Positions 16,950 through 25,363 of a stretch of 64,000 bases of DNA are shown in pieces. Within the stretch, counting starts at the first letter, position 1, and each line of letters begins with the position of its first letter. Below the pieces are notes generated by a model. It was given only the letters and a program-made list of their open reading frames with translations. It had not been told where the DNA came from and did not search any database. The translations under genes and the position numbers were made by a program. Source of the stretch: an uncultured Winogradskyella sp. (GTDB taxonomy: Bacteria; Bacteroidota; Bacteroidia; Flavobacteriales; Flavobacteriaceae); contig NZ_CANLYI010000003.1 in the NCBI RefSeq assembly GCF_947495255.1, positions 248,001 through 312,000 of the forward strand, written 5' to 3'.

Positions 16950-17822
16950 TTATTGAACTAGCTTCTTTAAGTTACTTCTGTATTTAGAAGCACTTTCTCC
17001 TGTAATCTCTTTAAAGACTTTATTAAAATGAGAAAAACTATTAAATCCACATTCATAACATATATCAGTTATGCTCATATCGCTTTCTTGCAATAATTTG
17101 GTAGCATGTACAATTCTGTATTCATTAACGAGTTTTGTAAATGTTTTTCCTGTTATCTTTTTGAAAGATCTACAAAATGCAGGAACCGTCATACTTACAG
17201 CATCTGCAATTTCTTCTAACGGAATCTGTCTTTTAAAATTATTGTTGACATGTCTATAAATGATATCCATTTTTGCAGTATCCTGTGGTTCTACTTCAAA
17301 GTTAAAACCTTCAGGATTTAAAACTCTATATTCGTCTGTAACGGATAATGCATGAAGAATATCTAAAAATTTGATGACCTTATGATAGCCATCATAATTC
17401 ACTAAATCTTCTATTTTAGGGCCAAGTTCCTTTTTTATCTTCGGATTAAATAATAAACCCTTATTCGCTCTTTCAAACAGGTTATTGATGTCTTTCATTT
17501 CTGGAATGTCAAAAAATGAATCTCCCAAAAATTCTCTTTTAAACTGTACAATGGTTTCTTTTCCATTATTTGTAATACCATCTGTAAAACCTTTGTGAGG
17601 AATATTTGCTCCTATTAATAGAAGCTGACTATTATTAAAGTAAGAAATGTGGCTTCCAACATGTCTTTTACCATGTCCTTGATTAACATAGTGTAATTCT
17701 ATTTCTGGATGAAAGTGCCAAAACGCCGTTTTACTATCTAAACGTTCGTTACGTTGTACTACAAGAATTGAACTTCCAAATTCAGAATTTAGCTTTTTTA
17801 AAACAGGCTTTTTAATAATCAT
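16950..17822 (-). CDS. AraC family transcriptional regulator
   Basis: A protein of 290 residues from the start chosen here. An N-terminal cupin-like sensor (FWHFHPEIELHYVNQGHGKR) precedes a C-terminal double HTH (IPLEEIADAVSMTVPAFCRS; MSITDICYECGFNSFSHFNK, then FKEITGESASKYR). An upstream ATG at 17873 would add 17 residues, but that extension contains a TATCTTTG -7 box (17838-17845), so ATG 17822 (MIIKKPVLKKL) is more likely. The gene sits beside the deacetylase-symporter-oxidoreductase group on the same strand and may control it; sugar-related effectors are typical for this family but unproven. Confidence 0.9.
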   Translation of the reverse strand: MIIKKPVLKKLNSEFGSSILVVQRNERLDSKTAFWHFHPEIELHYVNQGHGKRHVGSHISYFNNSQLLLIGANIPHKGFTDGITNNGKETIVQFKREFLGDSFFDIPEMKDINNLFERANKGLLFNPKIKKELGPKIEDLVNYDGYHKVIKFLDILHALSVTDEYRVLNPEGFNFEVEPQDTAKMDIIYRHVNNNFKRQIPLEEIADAVSMTVPAFCRSFKKITGKTFTKLVNEYRIVHATKLLQESDMSITDICYECGFNSFSHFNKVFKEITGESASKYRSNLKKLVQ

Positions 17823-17837
17823 TGCAAAAATTTTATG

Positions 17838-17845
17838 CAAAGATA
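17838..17845 (-). promoter_or_regulatory. Bacteroidota -7 promoter box of the AraC gene
   Basis: TATCTTTG on the minus strand matches the consensus TAnnTTTG, 16 bases before ATG 17822. It lies inside the longer open frame that starts at 17873 and so argues against that start. No clear -33 TTTG is seen at the usual spacing. Confidence 0.55.
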
Positions 17846-17986
17846 ATTCCTTCTTAGGAGATATTATACTCAAATCTAACTTAATTATACTCTATATTAA
17901 CATGTTGTTGGTTTCGATGTTGTGTTTTGGGTAATTTAGAGTATAAATTGGTCAAATCTGCTGTTTTTTAACCTTCTAATCCCTTG

Positions 17987-17994
17987 TAAATTTG
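17987..17994 (+). promoter_or_regulatory. -7 promoter box of the secreted protein gene at 18021
   Basis: TAAATTTG matches TAnnTTTG and lies 26 bases before ATG 18021. The intergenic region also contains GAGTATAA twice (once on each strand), which may be a regulator site between the divergent genes. Confidence 0.5.
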
Positions 17995-18020
17995 TAGTAT
18001 AAATATTAAAACAATATATC

Positions 18021-18608
18021 ATGAAAAATATACTTAAAAACAGTTTAGTAATAGTAGTTATGTTTACTACATTATTCGCAAATGCAAATTCATCGTTAAG
18101 AACTTCTAAGGATGCAACTAAAACAATCTTAACATTAACAAATGTTATTAAAGGAAATGAATTACAAGTTAAAGATGCCTTTGGTGTTACTTTATATAGT
18201 GAGATGATTAAAGATTCTGGAGATTATATTAAAGGATTTGATTTAACTGAGCTTCCTAATGGAGATTATTATTTTGAGCTAATACAAGATTCAAAAATTA
18301 AAACGATGCCTTTTTCAGTGGAAGCTAACAAAGTTACGTTTGTAAAAAATAATGAGTTAACGATTTTTAAACCAGTTGTTAAATTAGAAGAAAACTTAGT
18401 TTATATCTCAAAATTAGCTTTAAATGAGCAATCTTTAGAAATAGAGGTGTATTTTGATAATGACGGTTACAACTTATTACATTCTGAAACAATTGAGGGA
18501 ATTCAAGACATTAAGAGAATGTATAAATTAGATGAAACTAAAAAAGGAAATTACAAAATAGTTACTAAAACTGATGGTAAGACTTTTGTAGAGTACGTTA
18601 GCTTATAA
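18021..18608 (+). CDS. hypothetical secreted protein
   Basis: A 195-residue exported protein. The signal peptide covers about residues 1-23 (hydrophobic core LVIVVMFTTLFANA). The mature part is predicted beta-rich and has two similar halves: residues 40-110 (ILTLTNVIKGNELQVKDAF, ELPNGDYYFELIQDSKIKTM) and 115-195 (VYISKLALNEQSLEIEVYF, KKGNYKIVTKTDGKTFVEY). This looks like two Ig-like or T9SS-CTD-like sandwiches, but no sorting tail is evident. I do not recognise a named family; similar secreted proteins are common in flavobacteria. It ends at a perfect hairpin terminator. Confidence 0.85.
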   Translation: MKNILKNSLVIVVMFTTLFANANSSLRTSKDATKTILTLTNVIKGNELQVKDAFGVTLYSEMIKDSGDYIKGFDLTELPNGDYYFELIQDSKIKTMPFSVEANKVTFVKNNELTIFKPVVKLEENLVYISKLALNEQSLEIEVYFDNDGYNLLHSETIEGIQDIKRMYKLDETKKGNYKIVTKTDGKTFVEYVSL

Positions 18609-18667
18609 TAAAAAAATACGACTAGTTTATTTTAACTAGTAGACATAATCATAACCAAATCAGTAGG

Positions 18668-18698
18668 TCGGAAAAGATAATCTTTTCCGATTTTTTTT
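18668..18698 (+). terminator. rho-independent terminator
   Basis: TCGGAAAAGA (18668-18677) and TCTTTTCCGA (18681-18690) form a perfect 10-bp stem with a TAA loop, followed by eight T residues. It terminates the secreted protein gene. Confidence 0.93.
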
Positions 18699-18762
18699 AT
18701 GCTATTTCTATTCTATATTATTAAAAAGTGAATATAAATAGTTGATATATGTACCTTTAATT

Positions 18763-19986
18763 TTAAGTATCGCAAGTCACATCATCCCAATCTGAATTCA
18801 TATAATTTATGAGCCAATTAAGTGTGTAATGCCTTTCGTAAACAACACCACTGTTGACCTCTGTAATTTGTCTTCCGTTTATTCTGGCATCAACACAAGC
18901 CCAATCTAATCTGTAATACAAATCATTTACGTTTAATATTTCGGCTCTAGTTCTTATGTTTTTATGAGCGTTTATAAAGTCATTTGGGTCTTTGTCATTA
19001 TCGATAGGATAATTTTCTATTGGAATATTATTTAAGTCAGCCATTTCATTTGGAAAACCTAAGTTATCAACAATGTTTAAAGCCCACATTAATGTCCAAA
19101 TACCTTCGCACTTCCATGTTTCCTGACTTTTTTTCTGGTCTGTTGGGTCTTCTAAAAAATCTATTTCTTTGGGTGTTACTTTATCCCATAAATTGAAATG
19201 TTTTAAAATTTCTATGGCTTTGTCACCTGTAATATTATTGAATGCTACTGAATTCGTAATGGTCAATACAGATAATCTTTCAGAGATTTCTTTAGCTGTT
19301 CTAATAGTGGTATCAATCTCGCTTTCTATACAAGGAAGGTTGTAATTGATTTTAACTTCATGTTGTTCTAAAATAGTTTCATTTTTAGATTTACGAGATA
19401 CTTGGTCTTCAGAAAGTTCAACTAGTTGAGCATCGTAATATTTAGAATCTATGGAAACGTTTAAATCTTCAATTTCGCAATTACCACTTGGGTCAATAAT
19501 TAAATTAAGATTGGTATCTAAAAAATGTTGATTACCTGATTTAGAAATTATAGTATTTGGTTGTGCGAAAATAATAGGGTCAAATGCTTTTGCTAATTGC
19601 CTTATAATCTCTTTTAGATTTTTGGTTGTGCCTTTTTCTTGAATAAATGAGAACTCAGAATTTAAAGTCTGAACTTTACGAAGTAATAATTCCTTTACTT
19701 TTTCATTGTTTGTTGGTAAGGAAGATACAAAGCCATAAAGTCCTTTTAAGTTTTCGTTTAATGGGCAATCTTCTGTGTCATGAATTTGATAATCTGTTTG
19801 CAGCCGTTCTCTGTAAGAAACTTTTAGGAAAGCGTCAGAGGAGAATAGGCCACCTTTTGTTTTTATTTCTACAACTTTAAAATCATCTATTTCTGAAAAT
19901 GAAATTTTTGCTTTAGGAATATTACTTTTAAGCGTTTCTACTATTTTTTCTAATCCTAATTGGTGTGAGTAAAATGTGCAAATCAT
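18763..19986 (-). CDS. DUF4272 domain protein
   Basis: A 407-residue cytoplasmic protein. The DUF4272 domain occupies about residues 220-405: RTAKEISERLSVLTITNSVAF, FLEDPTDQKKSQETWKCEGIW, TLMWALNIVDNLGFP, and the hallmark tail YRLDWACVDARINGRQ, VVYERHYTLNWLINY, DWDDVTCDT. The first 200 residues are a less conserved alpha/beta part (GLFSSDAFLKVSYRERLQ). The function is unknown for the family. The gene stands alone between a terminator and the siderophore-interacting protein gene; 67 bases separate it from the latter. Confidence 0.85.
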   Translation of the reverse strand: MICTFYSHQLGLEKIVETLKSNIPKAKISFSEIDDFKVVEIKTKGGLFSSDAFLKVSYRERLQTDYQIHDTEDCPLNENLKGLYGFVSSLPTNNEKVKELLLRKVQTLNSEFSFIQEKGTTKNLKEIIRQLAKAFDPIIFAQPNTIISKSGNQHFLDTNLNLIIDPSGNCEIEDLNVSIDSKYYDAQLVELSEDQVSRKSKNETILEQHEVKINYNLPCIESEIDTTIRTAKEISERLSVLTITNSVAFNNITGDKAIEILKHFNLWDKVTPKEIDFLEDPTDQKKSQETWKCEGIWTLMWALNIVDNLGFPNEMADLNNIPIENYPIDNDKDPNDFINAHKNIRTRAEILNVNDLYYRLDWACVDARINGRQITEVNSGVVYERHYTLNWLINYMNSDWDDVTCDT

Positions 19987-20053
19987 TGGTTGTATTTTCT
20001 TTCAACCTCTATAGTAAGAAAACTTGTTGGTTTAAACAAACTAACTATTTAAA

Positions 20054-20779
20054 TTATTCCAATCCTTTTTTATTTGGATTCCAAAATGGTTTAGTCTTGA
20101 TTTGCTCCGTTTTCCAATTTAGGTTTTTTCTAAAATAATTATTTAAAGCGATACATGTTCTGCTGTCTCCAGCGATATAAACCATTTTTCGACCTTGCAT
20201 TTTATTAATTAGACCTTGAAGTTTGTCAATTATTTCGTTGTGTGGGTTTTGTTGCATTTGGTAAAATTGAAATGGTTTTGTACCGTCCACATCTGTGAAT
20301 AATTCATTAATGTTTTGACTGTAAATTATACCCTCTACGTGTTTTTCTTTAGGTAGATTTCTATTAATTATATAGAGATGAGACAATGCAGATAAATCAC
20401 CAATCATTAAATAACTATCTGCCGATTGGTCTATTGTAAATTTTCCTTTTTTCCATTTAAAGTGAATTGTATCTTGAGGTTTGCAGTTTTCAACCCACTT
20501 TGTTCCTATGCCATTACCATGTGTCGCAATGGCCAAATCCATTGTTTTATGATTTCTGTCAATATCCCAAACACTATAACTTCTTACTTTATCCTTCATG
20601 GGAATATCATTTTTCCCGATACCTACTCCTAATCTTAAAAAATGTCCAGGAATAAATTCAACATTGCTTATACTATCACTTTCTATTCTGATTTTATAAG
20701 CGGATTGAGACAGCTTTGTTTTTTGTGTTATTATTCCTTTTTCAAGCACTTTTTTCATTATAGATTCAACTATTCCCAT
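20054..20779 (-). CDS. siderophore-interacting protein (FAD-binding ferric reductase)
   Basis: A 241-residue enzyme of the ViuB/SIP family, which uses NAD(P)H and FAD to reduce ferric siderophores in the cytoplasm and release iron. The FAD-binding stretch is KVRSYSVWDIDRNHKTMDL, followed by THGNGIGTKWVENCKPQD. The NAD(P)H side shows YLMIGDLSALSHLYIINRNL and MVYIAGDSRTCIALNNYF. The start may be the internal Met at residue 8 (MKKVLEKG). Upstream, at 20855-20875, is a 21-bp motif shared with the secreted OsmC gene, which suggests joint control, possibly by the neighbouring Crp/Fnr regulator. Confidence 0.92.
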   Translation of the reverse strand: MGIVESIMKKVLEKGIITQKTKLSQSAYKIRIESDSISNVEFIPGHFLRLGVGIGKNDIPMKDKVRSYSVWDIDRNHKTMDLAIATHGNGIGTKWVENCKPQDTIHFKWKKGKFTIDQSADSYLMIGDLSALSHLYIINRNLPKEKHVEGIIYSQNINELFTDVDGTKPFQFYQMQQNPHNEIIDKLQGLINKMQGRKMVYIAGDSRTCIALNNYFRKNLNWKTEQIKTKPFWNPNKKGLE

Positions 20780-20854
20780 TATCTGTTTTTTTTATTTTTG
20801 TTATTCAATAATTTTATAATGTGTTTGACACAAAATTCCTTTTAAAATATTTGG

Positions 20855-20875
20855 AAAACATTGATAAATGATAAA
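20855..20875 (-). promoter_or_regulatory. motif shared by the SIP and OsmC genes, copy A
   Basis: The plus-strand sequence AAAACATTGATAAATGATAA plus one A lies 76-96 bases upstream of the SIP start. It matches 20 of 21 bases with copy B at 22362-22382. It contains a direct repeat TGAYAAA-TGATAAA. It is likely a regulator site for both genes. Confidence 0.6.
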
Positions 20876-21014
20876 ATTATTCATTACATAAAGAAAGTAA
20901 ATTATATTGATTGTTCTTTAAATAAGAGGTAAGACCTATTCTAATTAGGTAGTTTTAAAATAGATCTTATTGATTTTATTGGCTGTATACTAATCAACAT
21001 ATTTATTGAAGCTA

Positions 21015-22307
21015 TTACTTAATAATTTTTCCGTTTAGATAAATGCTTGTTTCCATTTCTGTTTCATAAGCTATTCCCTCACCAGCAAAACAGCAACGTA
21101 AAGCCTGAACAGCAAACTGATTTACTAAGTTTTTATCTGCATCACTTTTAACGATGATTCTTGTTATAACTTCAGTCATTTCTCCTGTCATTGTTGGTGT
21201 CATAAAATTATTTTCTCGGTAATTAAATTGATGTTCAACTGCAAAATCATCGATTTTAATACCTTTTTTCTGAAAATACATCATGTTTGGATTCAGCTGA
21301 CTCATTAAGCAAAATGATGTTCCTAAAGTGAAATACTCTCTAGAAGTTGGTGCTGCATTTGTGCCTTCGTAACCATGGCTGTCATCTGCATAAAGTTCCC
21401 ATGTTTCATAATTTGCTGTTAATGATTTTGCTCTGATTCTATGTAAATATGGACGCTCAGTATCATTTGCAGATTCTGCGATACCTATTTCAGAGAAGAC
21501 TATTTCTTTAGGAGCGTTATTCATATCCATATCAAGATCTGCTTTTACTTTTATGGTCTCCAACTGTAAAGCAGGAGTCGTATTGGTAATAGTGCGTCCA
21601 TTATTGGTAGAAACTGGTGAAGAGACTTGGCCTGGTTGGGCAGCTTGTCCATCCCATTCATCACCATTAATTACATTTGCAGCGTCAATTTTGGTTGTGT
21701 TTGCTAAAGCTTCACCAATAGACCATGCTCTAATAGCCATTTCTTTTAACGCTTTTATCTTTTCTGGTGATTCATCACTTTTTATAATAATATTTGTAAC
21801 TACTTTATCTGTAAAACCTGCCCAGTTATCAGTCATAATATCGTTCCATCTAAAAAAAAATTCTGTTTCAACTTTTACATCTTCAACTTCCAATCCCATT
21901 ATTTGAATACTTCTTTCGACCTGAGTTAGAAGGTCTGAAGTTGCTCCAGCTGTAAAGTACGTTAGTGGGTTTGGTGCACTCTGAGGATTGCCACCTTCAT
22001 CACTTGTCATTTGCCATGCACTGAAATTGTCTTCACCTATGGTTTTTACCACACCTTTTTTTAGAAAAGGCTTTTCTTTATTCAAAACTCTTTTTGCCGA
22101 AGTCACAACATTCTCAGTAATAGCACCATTTACAGGTGTTGCTTTTGTAGGATAAAATGTTGTTGGCTGGTTAAAATTATCAACCTGTTTTACTACTTTA
22201 TATTCTTTTGGAACTTGGTTTGCATCATCTTGTGCATATAGAACTCCACTTCCGATGAAAAGAGCTGTAAGCAAAGCTATAGCTCTAGTGTTTTTTATTG
22301 TTTCCAT
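21015..22307 (-). CDS. secreted protein with two OsmC-like domains
   Basis: A 430-residue protein with a signal peptide (residues 1-25, ending YAQ) and two OsmC/Ohr-like domains, about 60-215 and 255-425. Domain 2 keeps both redox Cys regions: Cys333 (GTSFCLMSQL) and Cys405/Cys406 (ALRCCFAGEG). Domain 1 has the same fold signature, but the matching positions are Asp125 (GATSDLL) and Ala194/Trp195 (AIRAWSIGEA), so it has probably lost peroxidase chemistry. OsmC-family enzymes reduce organic hydroperoxides and are normally cytoplasmic, so an exported tandem form is unusual. It is downstream of a Crp/Fnr gene and shares an upstream motif with the SIP gene. Confidence 0.85.
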   Translation of the reverse strand: METIKNTRAIALLTALFIGSGVLYAQDDANQVPKEYKVVKQVDNFNQPTTFYPTKATPVNGAITENVVTSAKRVLNKEKPFLKKGVVKTIGEDNFSAWQMTSDEGGNPQSAPNPLTYFTAGATSDLLTQVERSIQIMGLEVEDVKVETEFFFRWNDIMTDNWAGFTDKVVTNIIIKSDESPEKIKALKEMAIRAWSIGEALANTTKIDAANVINGDEWDGQAAQPGQVSSPVSTNNGRTITNTTPALQLETIKVKADLDMDMNNAPKEIVFSEIGIAESANDTERPYLHRIRAKSLTANYETWELYADDSHGYEGTNAAPTSREYFTLGTSFCLMSQLNPNMMYFQKKGIKIDDFAVEHQFNYRENNFMTPTMTGEMTEVITRIIVKSDADKNLVNQFAVQALRCCFAGEGIAYETEMETSIYLNGKIIK

Positions 22308-22361
22308 TGTTCACTTATTTAGATTGTTAATGAGTAACAAAGGTGAAGTACAATAATTTCA

Positions 22362-22382
22362 AAAACATTGACAAATGATAAA
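22362..22382 (-). promoter_or_regulatory. motif shared by the SIP and OsmC genes, copy B
   Basis: AAAACATTGACAAATGATAA plus one A (plus strand) lies 55-75 bases upstream of the OsmC-protein start at 22307, in the same orientation as copy A. The two copies differ at a single base. It lies just before the 3' end of the Crp/Fnr gene (22388). Confidence 0.6.
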
Positions 22383-22387
22383 TAAAA

Positions 22388-22957
22388 TCACTTTTTAGCT
22401 TTTATTCTGCTTAAACTCTCTTGTGTAATACCAAGAAAATGAGATAAATTTTTATTTGATAAACGTTGAACTAGACGTTTGTCGTTTTTTAGTAAATAGT
22501 CATATCGCTGTTTTGCGTCTAACCTTAAAAAAGTTTCGATGCGCCAGTGATTATTGAGATATGTAATTTCAAGCATTTTTATGTAAAAATCTTTAAAAAG
22601 GGAGCTCTTGCTAAGTTCTAATTTAAAATCAGTATACGAAATAGCTAACAATTTAGAAGGTTCAACTACAGTAATATACTCGTTAGAAGACGTCTGATTT
22701 ATAAAACTGTGTATAGATGAAATTAATTGATTTTCAAAAGCTACATATCGTATGGTTTCTTGCCCATTAGCATCAATGAAATTTGCTTTTAGACAGCCTT
22801 TTATAACAAAATATAAATAACGACAAACGTTACCATCTTCAATCAGAACTTCACCTTTTGAAGCTTCAACATATTTAAAATGTTTTACAACTTCAGAAAT
22901 TTCATCTGTAGTACATGTAAATTTATTTGTAAAAAAATGTTCTAAACTTTCAGTCAT
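22388..22957 (-). CDS. Crp/Fnr family transcriptional regulator
   Basis: A 189-residue regulator with a cyclic-nucleotide-binding-like domain (residues about 25-115: GEVLIEDGNVCRYLYFVIKG, ANGQETIRYVAFENQLI) and a C-terminal winged helix (KRLVQRLSNKNLSHFLGITQ, ESLSRIKAKK). It has no Fnr-type N-terminal Cys cluster, so an iron-sulfur oxygen sensor is unlikely. This short form is common in flavobacteria. It is followed on the same strand by the secreted OsmC protein, 80 bases away, and is the best candidate regulator of the motif shared with the SIP gene. Confidence 0.93.
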   Translation of the reverse strand: MTESLEHFFTNKFTCTTDEISEVVKHFKYVEASKGEVLIEDGNVCRYLYFVIKGCLKANFIDANGQETIRYVAFENQLISSIHSFINQTSSNEYITVVEPSKLLAISYTDFKLELSKSSLFKDFYIKMLEITYLNNHWRIETFLRLDAKQRYDYLLKNDKRLVQRLSNKNLSHFLGITQESLSRIKAKK

Positions 22958-23039
22958 AGTAAATGTCTAAATACTAACTTTTAAAATGTTATGTAATAAA
23001 AACGTTATCTTACTAAGGTACCTAAAAAATAACGTAAAA

Positions 23040-23075
23040 AAAAGAGGAATAATCATTACAGATTATTCCTCTTTT
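23040..23075 (-). terminator. rho-independent terminator
   Basis: AAAAGAGGAATAATC (23040-23054) pairs with GATTATTCCTCTTTT (23061-23075) through a 6-base loop. On the minus strand a T-rich tract follows, so it terminates the GEVED/T9SS gene; it can work on the other strand too. Confidence 0.9.
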
Positions 23076-23092
23076 CTTTAATTGAAAACAGA

Positions 23093-23896
23093 TTACTGTT
23101 TAATGGTTTTAAAACTATATTGTCCTTTGTCTGAAAATAATTTAACAATATAAGGACCAGAAGTAAGTGTTGATAAGTCTAATTGAAATTGATAAGCATT
23201 AGTTTGCTTAGAATACATATTCTGACCTAATAAATTATATATTTTCACATAGCTAATTTCTGAGTTGTATTCAATATTTAGTATGTTCTTTACAATCGTA
23301 GGATATACAGATAAAGCGTTTGTGTCAAACTCACTAGTGCTCAAGCTTCCAATTGCTAAAGTAAAATCGATTGCTTGTCCATAGCCTTGTTGAACACCCA
23401 TTCCAAAAGGGTCAAACGAAATTGCACAAGGGTCTATAATAGCTGTAGAATCAGAATCAGTATATGTTTTTGTAACTCTAATACGTGTAGTGCCAGCAAG
23501 AGCATCTGAAGGCACTGTAATATCCATTGAAACTGAAGTTCCGTCGCTACCTGTTGTGTTTGTTAATGTTCCGATAGCGTAAACTTCGTTAGCATCATCT
23601 AGAATATCGTTTTGATTCCAGTCTATGAATGCAACTATATTAGTATCAAAATCTCCATAGGTATTACCTTCAACGGTAATAGTGTTAACACCACCAGGTG
23701 TAACATTTGCGATAATAGCAGTTTGGTCAATAAGAAGAGAGGCTGAATCTGAATTAGTAATAGAGGTTGTATCAAAAGTAATTGAAGTGATCTCTTCAAT
23801 AGTAGCACCTGGAGTGATGTCACAGTATGGATCAGGAAATGTTTGCGCTTGTGTTGAGATAGTTAAAAGTAAAAATGCTAGAGTAATTTTTTTCAT
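23093..23896 (-). CDS. T9SS-exported GEVED-domain protein
   Basis: A 267-residue secreted protein. It has a signal peptide (1-17, TQAQ), a GEVED-type beta domain (about 60-180, with the hallmark NIVAFIDWNQNDILDDANEV and IRVTKTY), and a C-terminal type A sorting domain (about 193-267: LSVYPTIVKNILNIEY, VKIYNLLGQNMYSKQ, GPYIVKLFSDKGQYSFKTIK). The tail directs export and surface attachment by the type IX secretion system. GEVED domains are usually appended to larger surface proteins, so a stand-alone one may be an adhesin or a reduced family member. It has its own terminator. Confidence 0.93.
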   Translation of the reverse strand: MKKITLAFLLLTISTQAQTFPDPYCDITPGATIEEITSITFDTTSITNSDSASLLIDQTAIIANVTPGGVNTITVEGNTYGDFDTNIVAFIDWNQNDILDDANEVYAIGTLTNTTGSDGTSVSMDITVPSDALAGTTRIRVTKTYTDSDSTAIIDPCAISFDPFGMGVQQGYGQAIDFTLAIGSLSTSEFDTNALSVYPTIVKNILNIEYNSEISYVKIYNLLGQNMYSKQTNAYQFQLDLSTLTSGPYIVKLFSDKGQYSFKTIKQ

Positions 23897-23980
23897 ATTG
23901 GTTATGTTTTAAGTTAAGCATGAAGTTAGTGAATATTAAACTCAAAAAACTTTAAATATTAGACTTTAACAAATTAATAT

Positions 23981-24403
23981 TTAGTTATTTACATATTTTT
24001 TTATACGTCTTTGTAAAGACCATATACAAATTAAATAAAACCAAATCATAAAAAAGGTTTCGAATTTTCTGTGTGTAGAATAGTCATTATTCTTTTCAAA
24101 ATTCACTAAACTATTTGTGCTAATTATCATTAGCATAAAACCGCAAAACATGGCTAATAAATGAAATGGCATTAATAGTGTAAAAAATGAAAGTGTAAAT
24201 AATTCATATAGAAAGTAAACAATAGGGTAAATTGTGATTAGCCCAATAATCCGTAGTTTTAATTTGTTAGAATTCTTGTTCGTTTTATACTCTAACTGAT
24301 AGTAGATTGAAAATAGCCAAATGTAAAATGGAAGTCCGAAAAGAAATAAAAAGAACATTTTACGAGGTGATTGTTCTAAAAACCATTTTGTGATATTATT
24401 CAT
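23981..24403 (-). CDS. hypothetical membrane protein
   Basis: A 140-residue protein with about four membrane helices (FFLFLFGLPFYIWLFSIYY, IIGLITIYPIVYFLYELF, LLMPFHLLAMFCGFMLMII, FFMIWFYLICIW) and Lys-rich connecting loops (KTNKNSNKLKLR) and tail (QRRIKKYVNN). I do not recognise a family. It is six bases downstream of another small membrane protein gene and is probably co-expressed with it. Confidence 0.65.
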   Translation of the reverse strand: MNNITKWFLEQSPRKMFFLFLFGLPFYIWLFSIYYQLEYKTNKNSNKLKLRIIGLITIYPIVYFLYELFTLSFFTLLMPFHLLAMFCGFMLMIISTNSLVNFEKNNDYSTHRKFETFFMIWFYLICIWSLQRRIKKYVNN

Positions 24404-24409
24404 ATTACC

Positions 24410-24739
24410 CTAAATTATAAGGGAAGTTGCAAAACCTAAAACAAACAACGCTGAGATAAGTAGATATGTAATAAAAGTGTTTCTTGGGTATTTTTGCTTT
24501 ATGTTTCTACTCGTTTTTTTGTTAATGAAAATTAATTCAACAATCCAACCCAAGGTATAAATAACGTTCAATAAAAACCCAATGATAATGTAAATAAGCG
24601 GAATAGTTATATAACAAATATAGAAGCTTAAAAGCCCAACAAGTAACATGACAATGTTATAGGGAATTCTTCTTATTTCCCACCACAGAATTATTTCCCA
24701 CCATTTTTTGTCAGTTCTATCTGTTCTGTGAAATTTCAT
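24410..24739 (-). CDS. hypothetical membrane protein
   Basis: A 109-residue protein with a basic, Trp-rich N-terminus (HRTDRTDKKWWEIILWWEIRR) and about three membrane helices (NIVMLLVGLLSFYICYI, IYIIIGFLLNVIYTLGWIV, FITYLLISALFVLGFATSL). No family is recognised. It is paired with the membrane protein gene that follows it and has no other informative neighbour. Confidence 0.6.
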   Translation of the reverse strand: MKFHRTDRTDKKWWEIILWWEIRRIPYNIVMLLVGLLSFYICYITIPLIYIIIGFLLNVIYTLGWIVELIFINKKTSRNIKQKYPRNTFITYLLISALFVLGFATSLII

Positions 24740-24799
24740 TAATTTTTTAAGTTGGTTTTTAAATTTAGATAAAATTAAATTCGGTGTAATTATAGAAAA

Positions 24800-25363
24800 T
24801 TAAGTACTCATATTAGAGATACATTCTTCTCTAATTTTCCATATCTCATCAAAATTAAAAGGGATGTTTTCATTTTCAATCCAAGACCTAATAAATGCTT
24901 TATGATAATCAACTTTAAATTCAATAACCTGATAAGATTCAATTTCTTGCTCTAAAAGGATGTCATTTTTTATATGGTTAAAGTTAGCATGGCGAGAGGT
25001 GTAATCTTCGTATACGCCAGCAACAGACAAATAGCAGTGGGCTTCTGGCATATAATCGAGATTATTATCAATGAGCACATTTCCAATTTTTGGTGTATTT
25101 AAAGCATTCATTTTATAAATGCCAAGTATCAGTTTTATGTTTGGTAAATTGTTTAAATCAGCAGCATGTTTTAAAAACGCATGTTTAGAACTACAAGAAC
25201 CTTTGTTCTCGGTAATTACGAGAGAGAAATCTGTTCGGTTACTGTTTCTTCCGTAGGGTAAATGTTTAACGAAATCCGTTAATTGAGCCCATGTAAATAG
25301 GCCTTTTTCTGCGAATATTGAAGATAAGTTATTGGAGGTTTGTAGTTGAAAATCGGTTGTCAT
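24800..25363 (-). CDS. hypothetical protein, possible transglutaminase-like fold
   Basis: A 187-residue soluble protein. Three spaced residues resemble a papain/transglutaminase-type triad: Cys in ENKGSCSSKHAFLKHAADL (about residues 53-71), His in EAHCYLSVAGVYEDYT and Asp in the same strand (about 107-122). That pattern, with the helix after Cys, is the basis for the suggestion; overall similarity to any named family is not recognised. It is a single gene facing away from pyrG, with no obvious partner. Confidence 0.6.
   Translation of the reverse strand: MTTDFQLQTSNNLSSIFAEKGLFTWAQLTDFVKHLPYGRNSNRTDFSLVITENKGSCSSKHAFLKHAADLNNLPNIKLILGIYKMNALNTPKIGNVLIDNNLDYMPEAHCYLSVAGVYEDYTSRHANFNHIKNDILLEQEIESYQVIEFKVDYHKAFIRSWIENENIPFNFDEIWKIREECISNMST

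Noticed and set aside
21553-21906. 117-codon open frame antisense to the OsmC gene
   Set aside because: The minus-strand gene explains the open frame fully; no start signal or protein similarity is visible.
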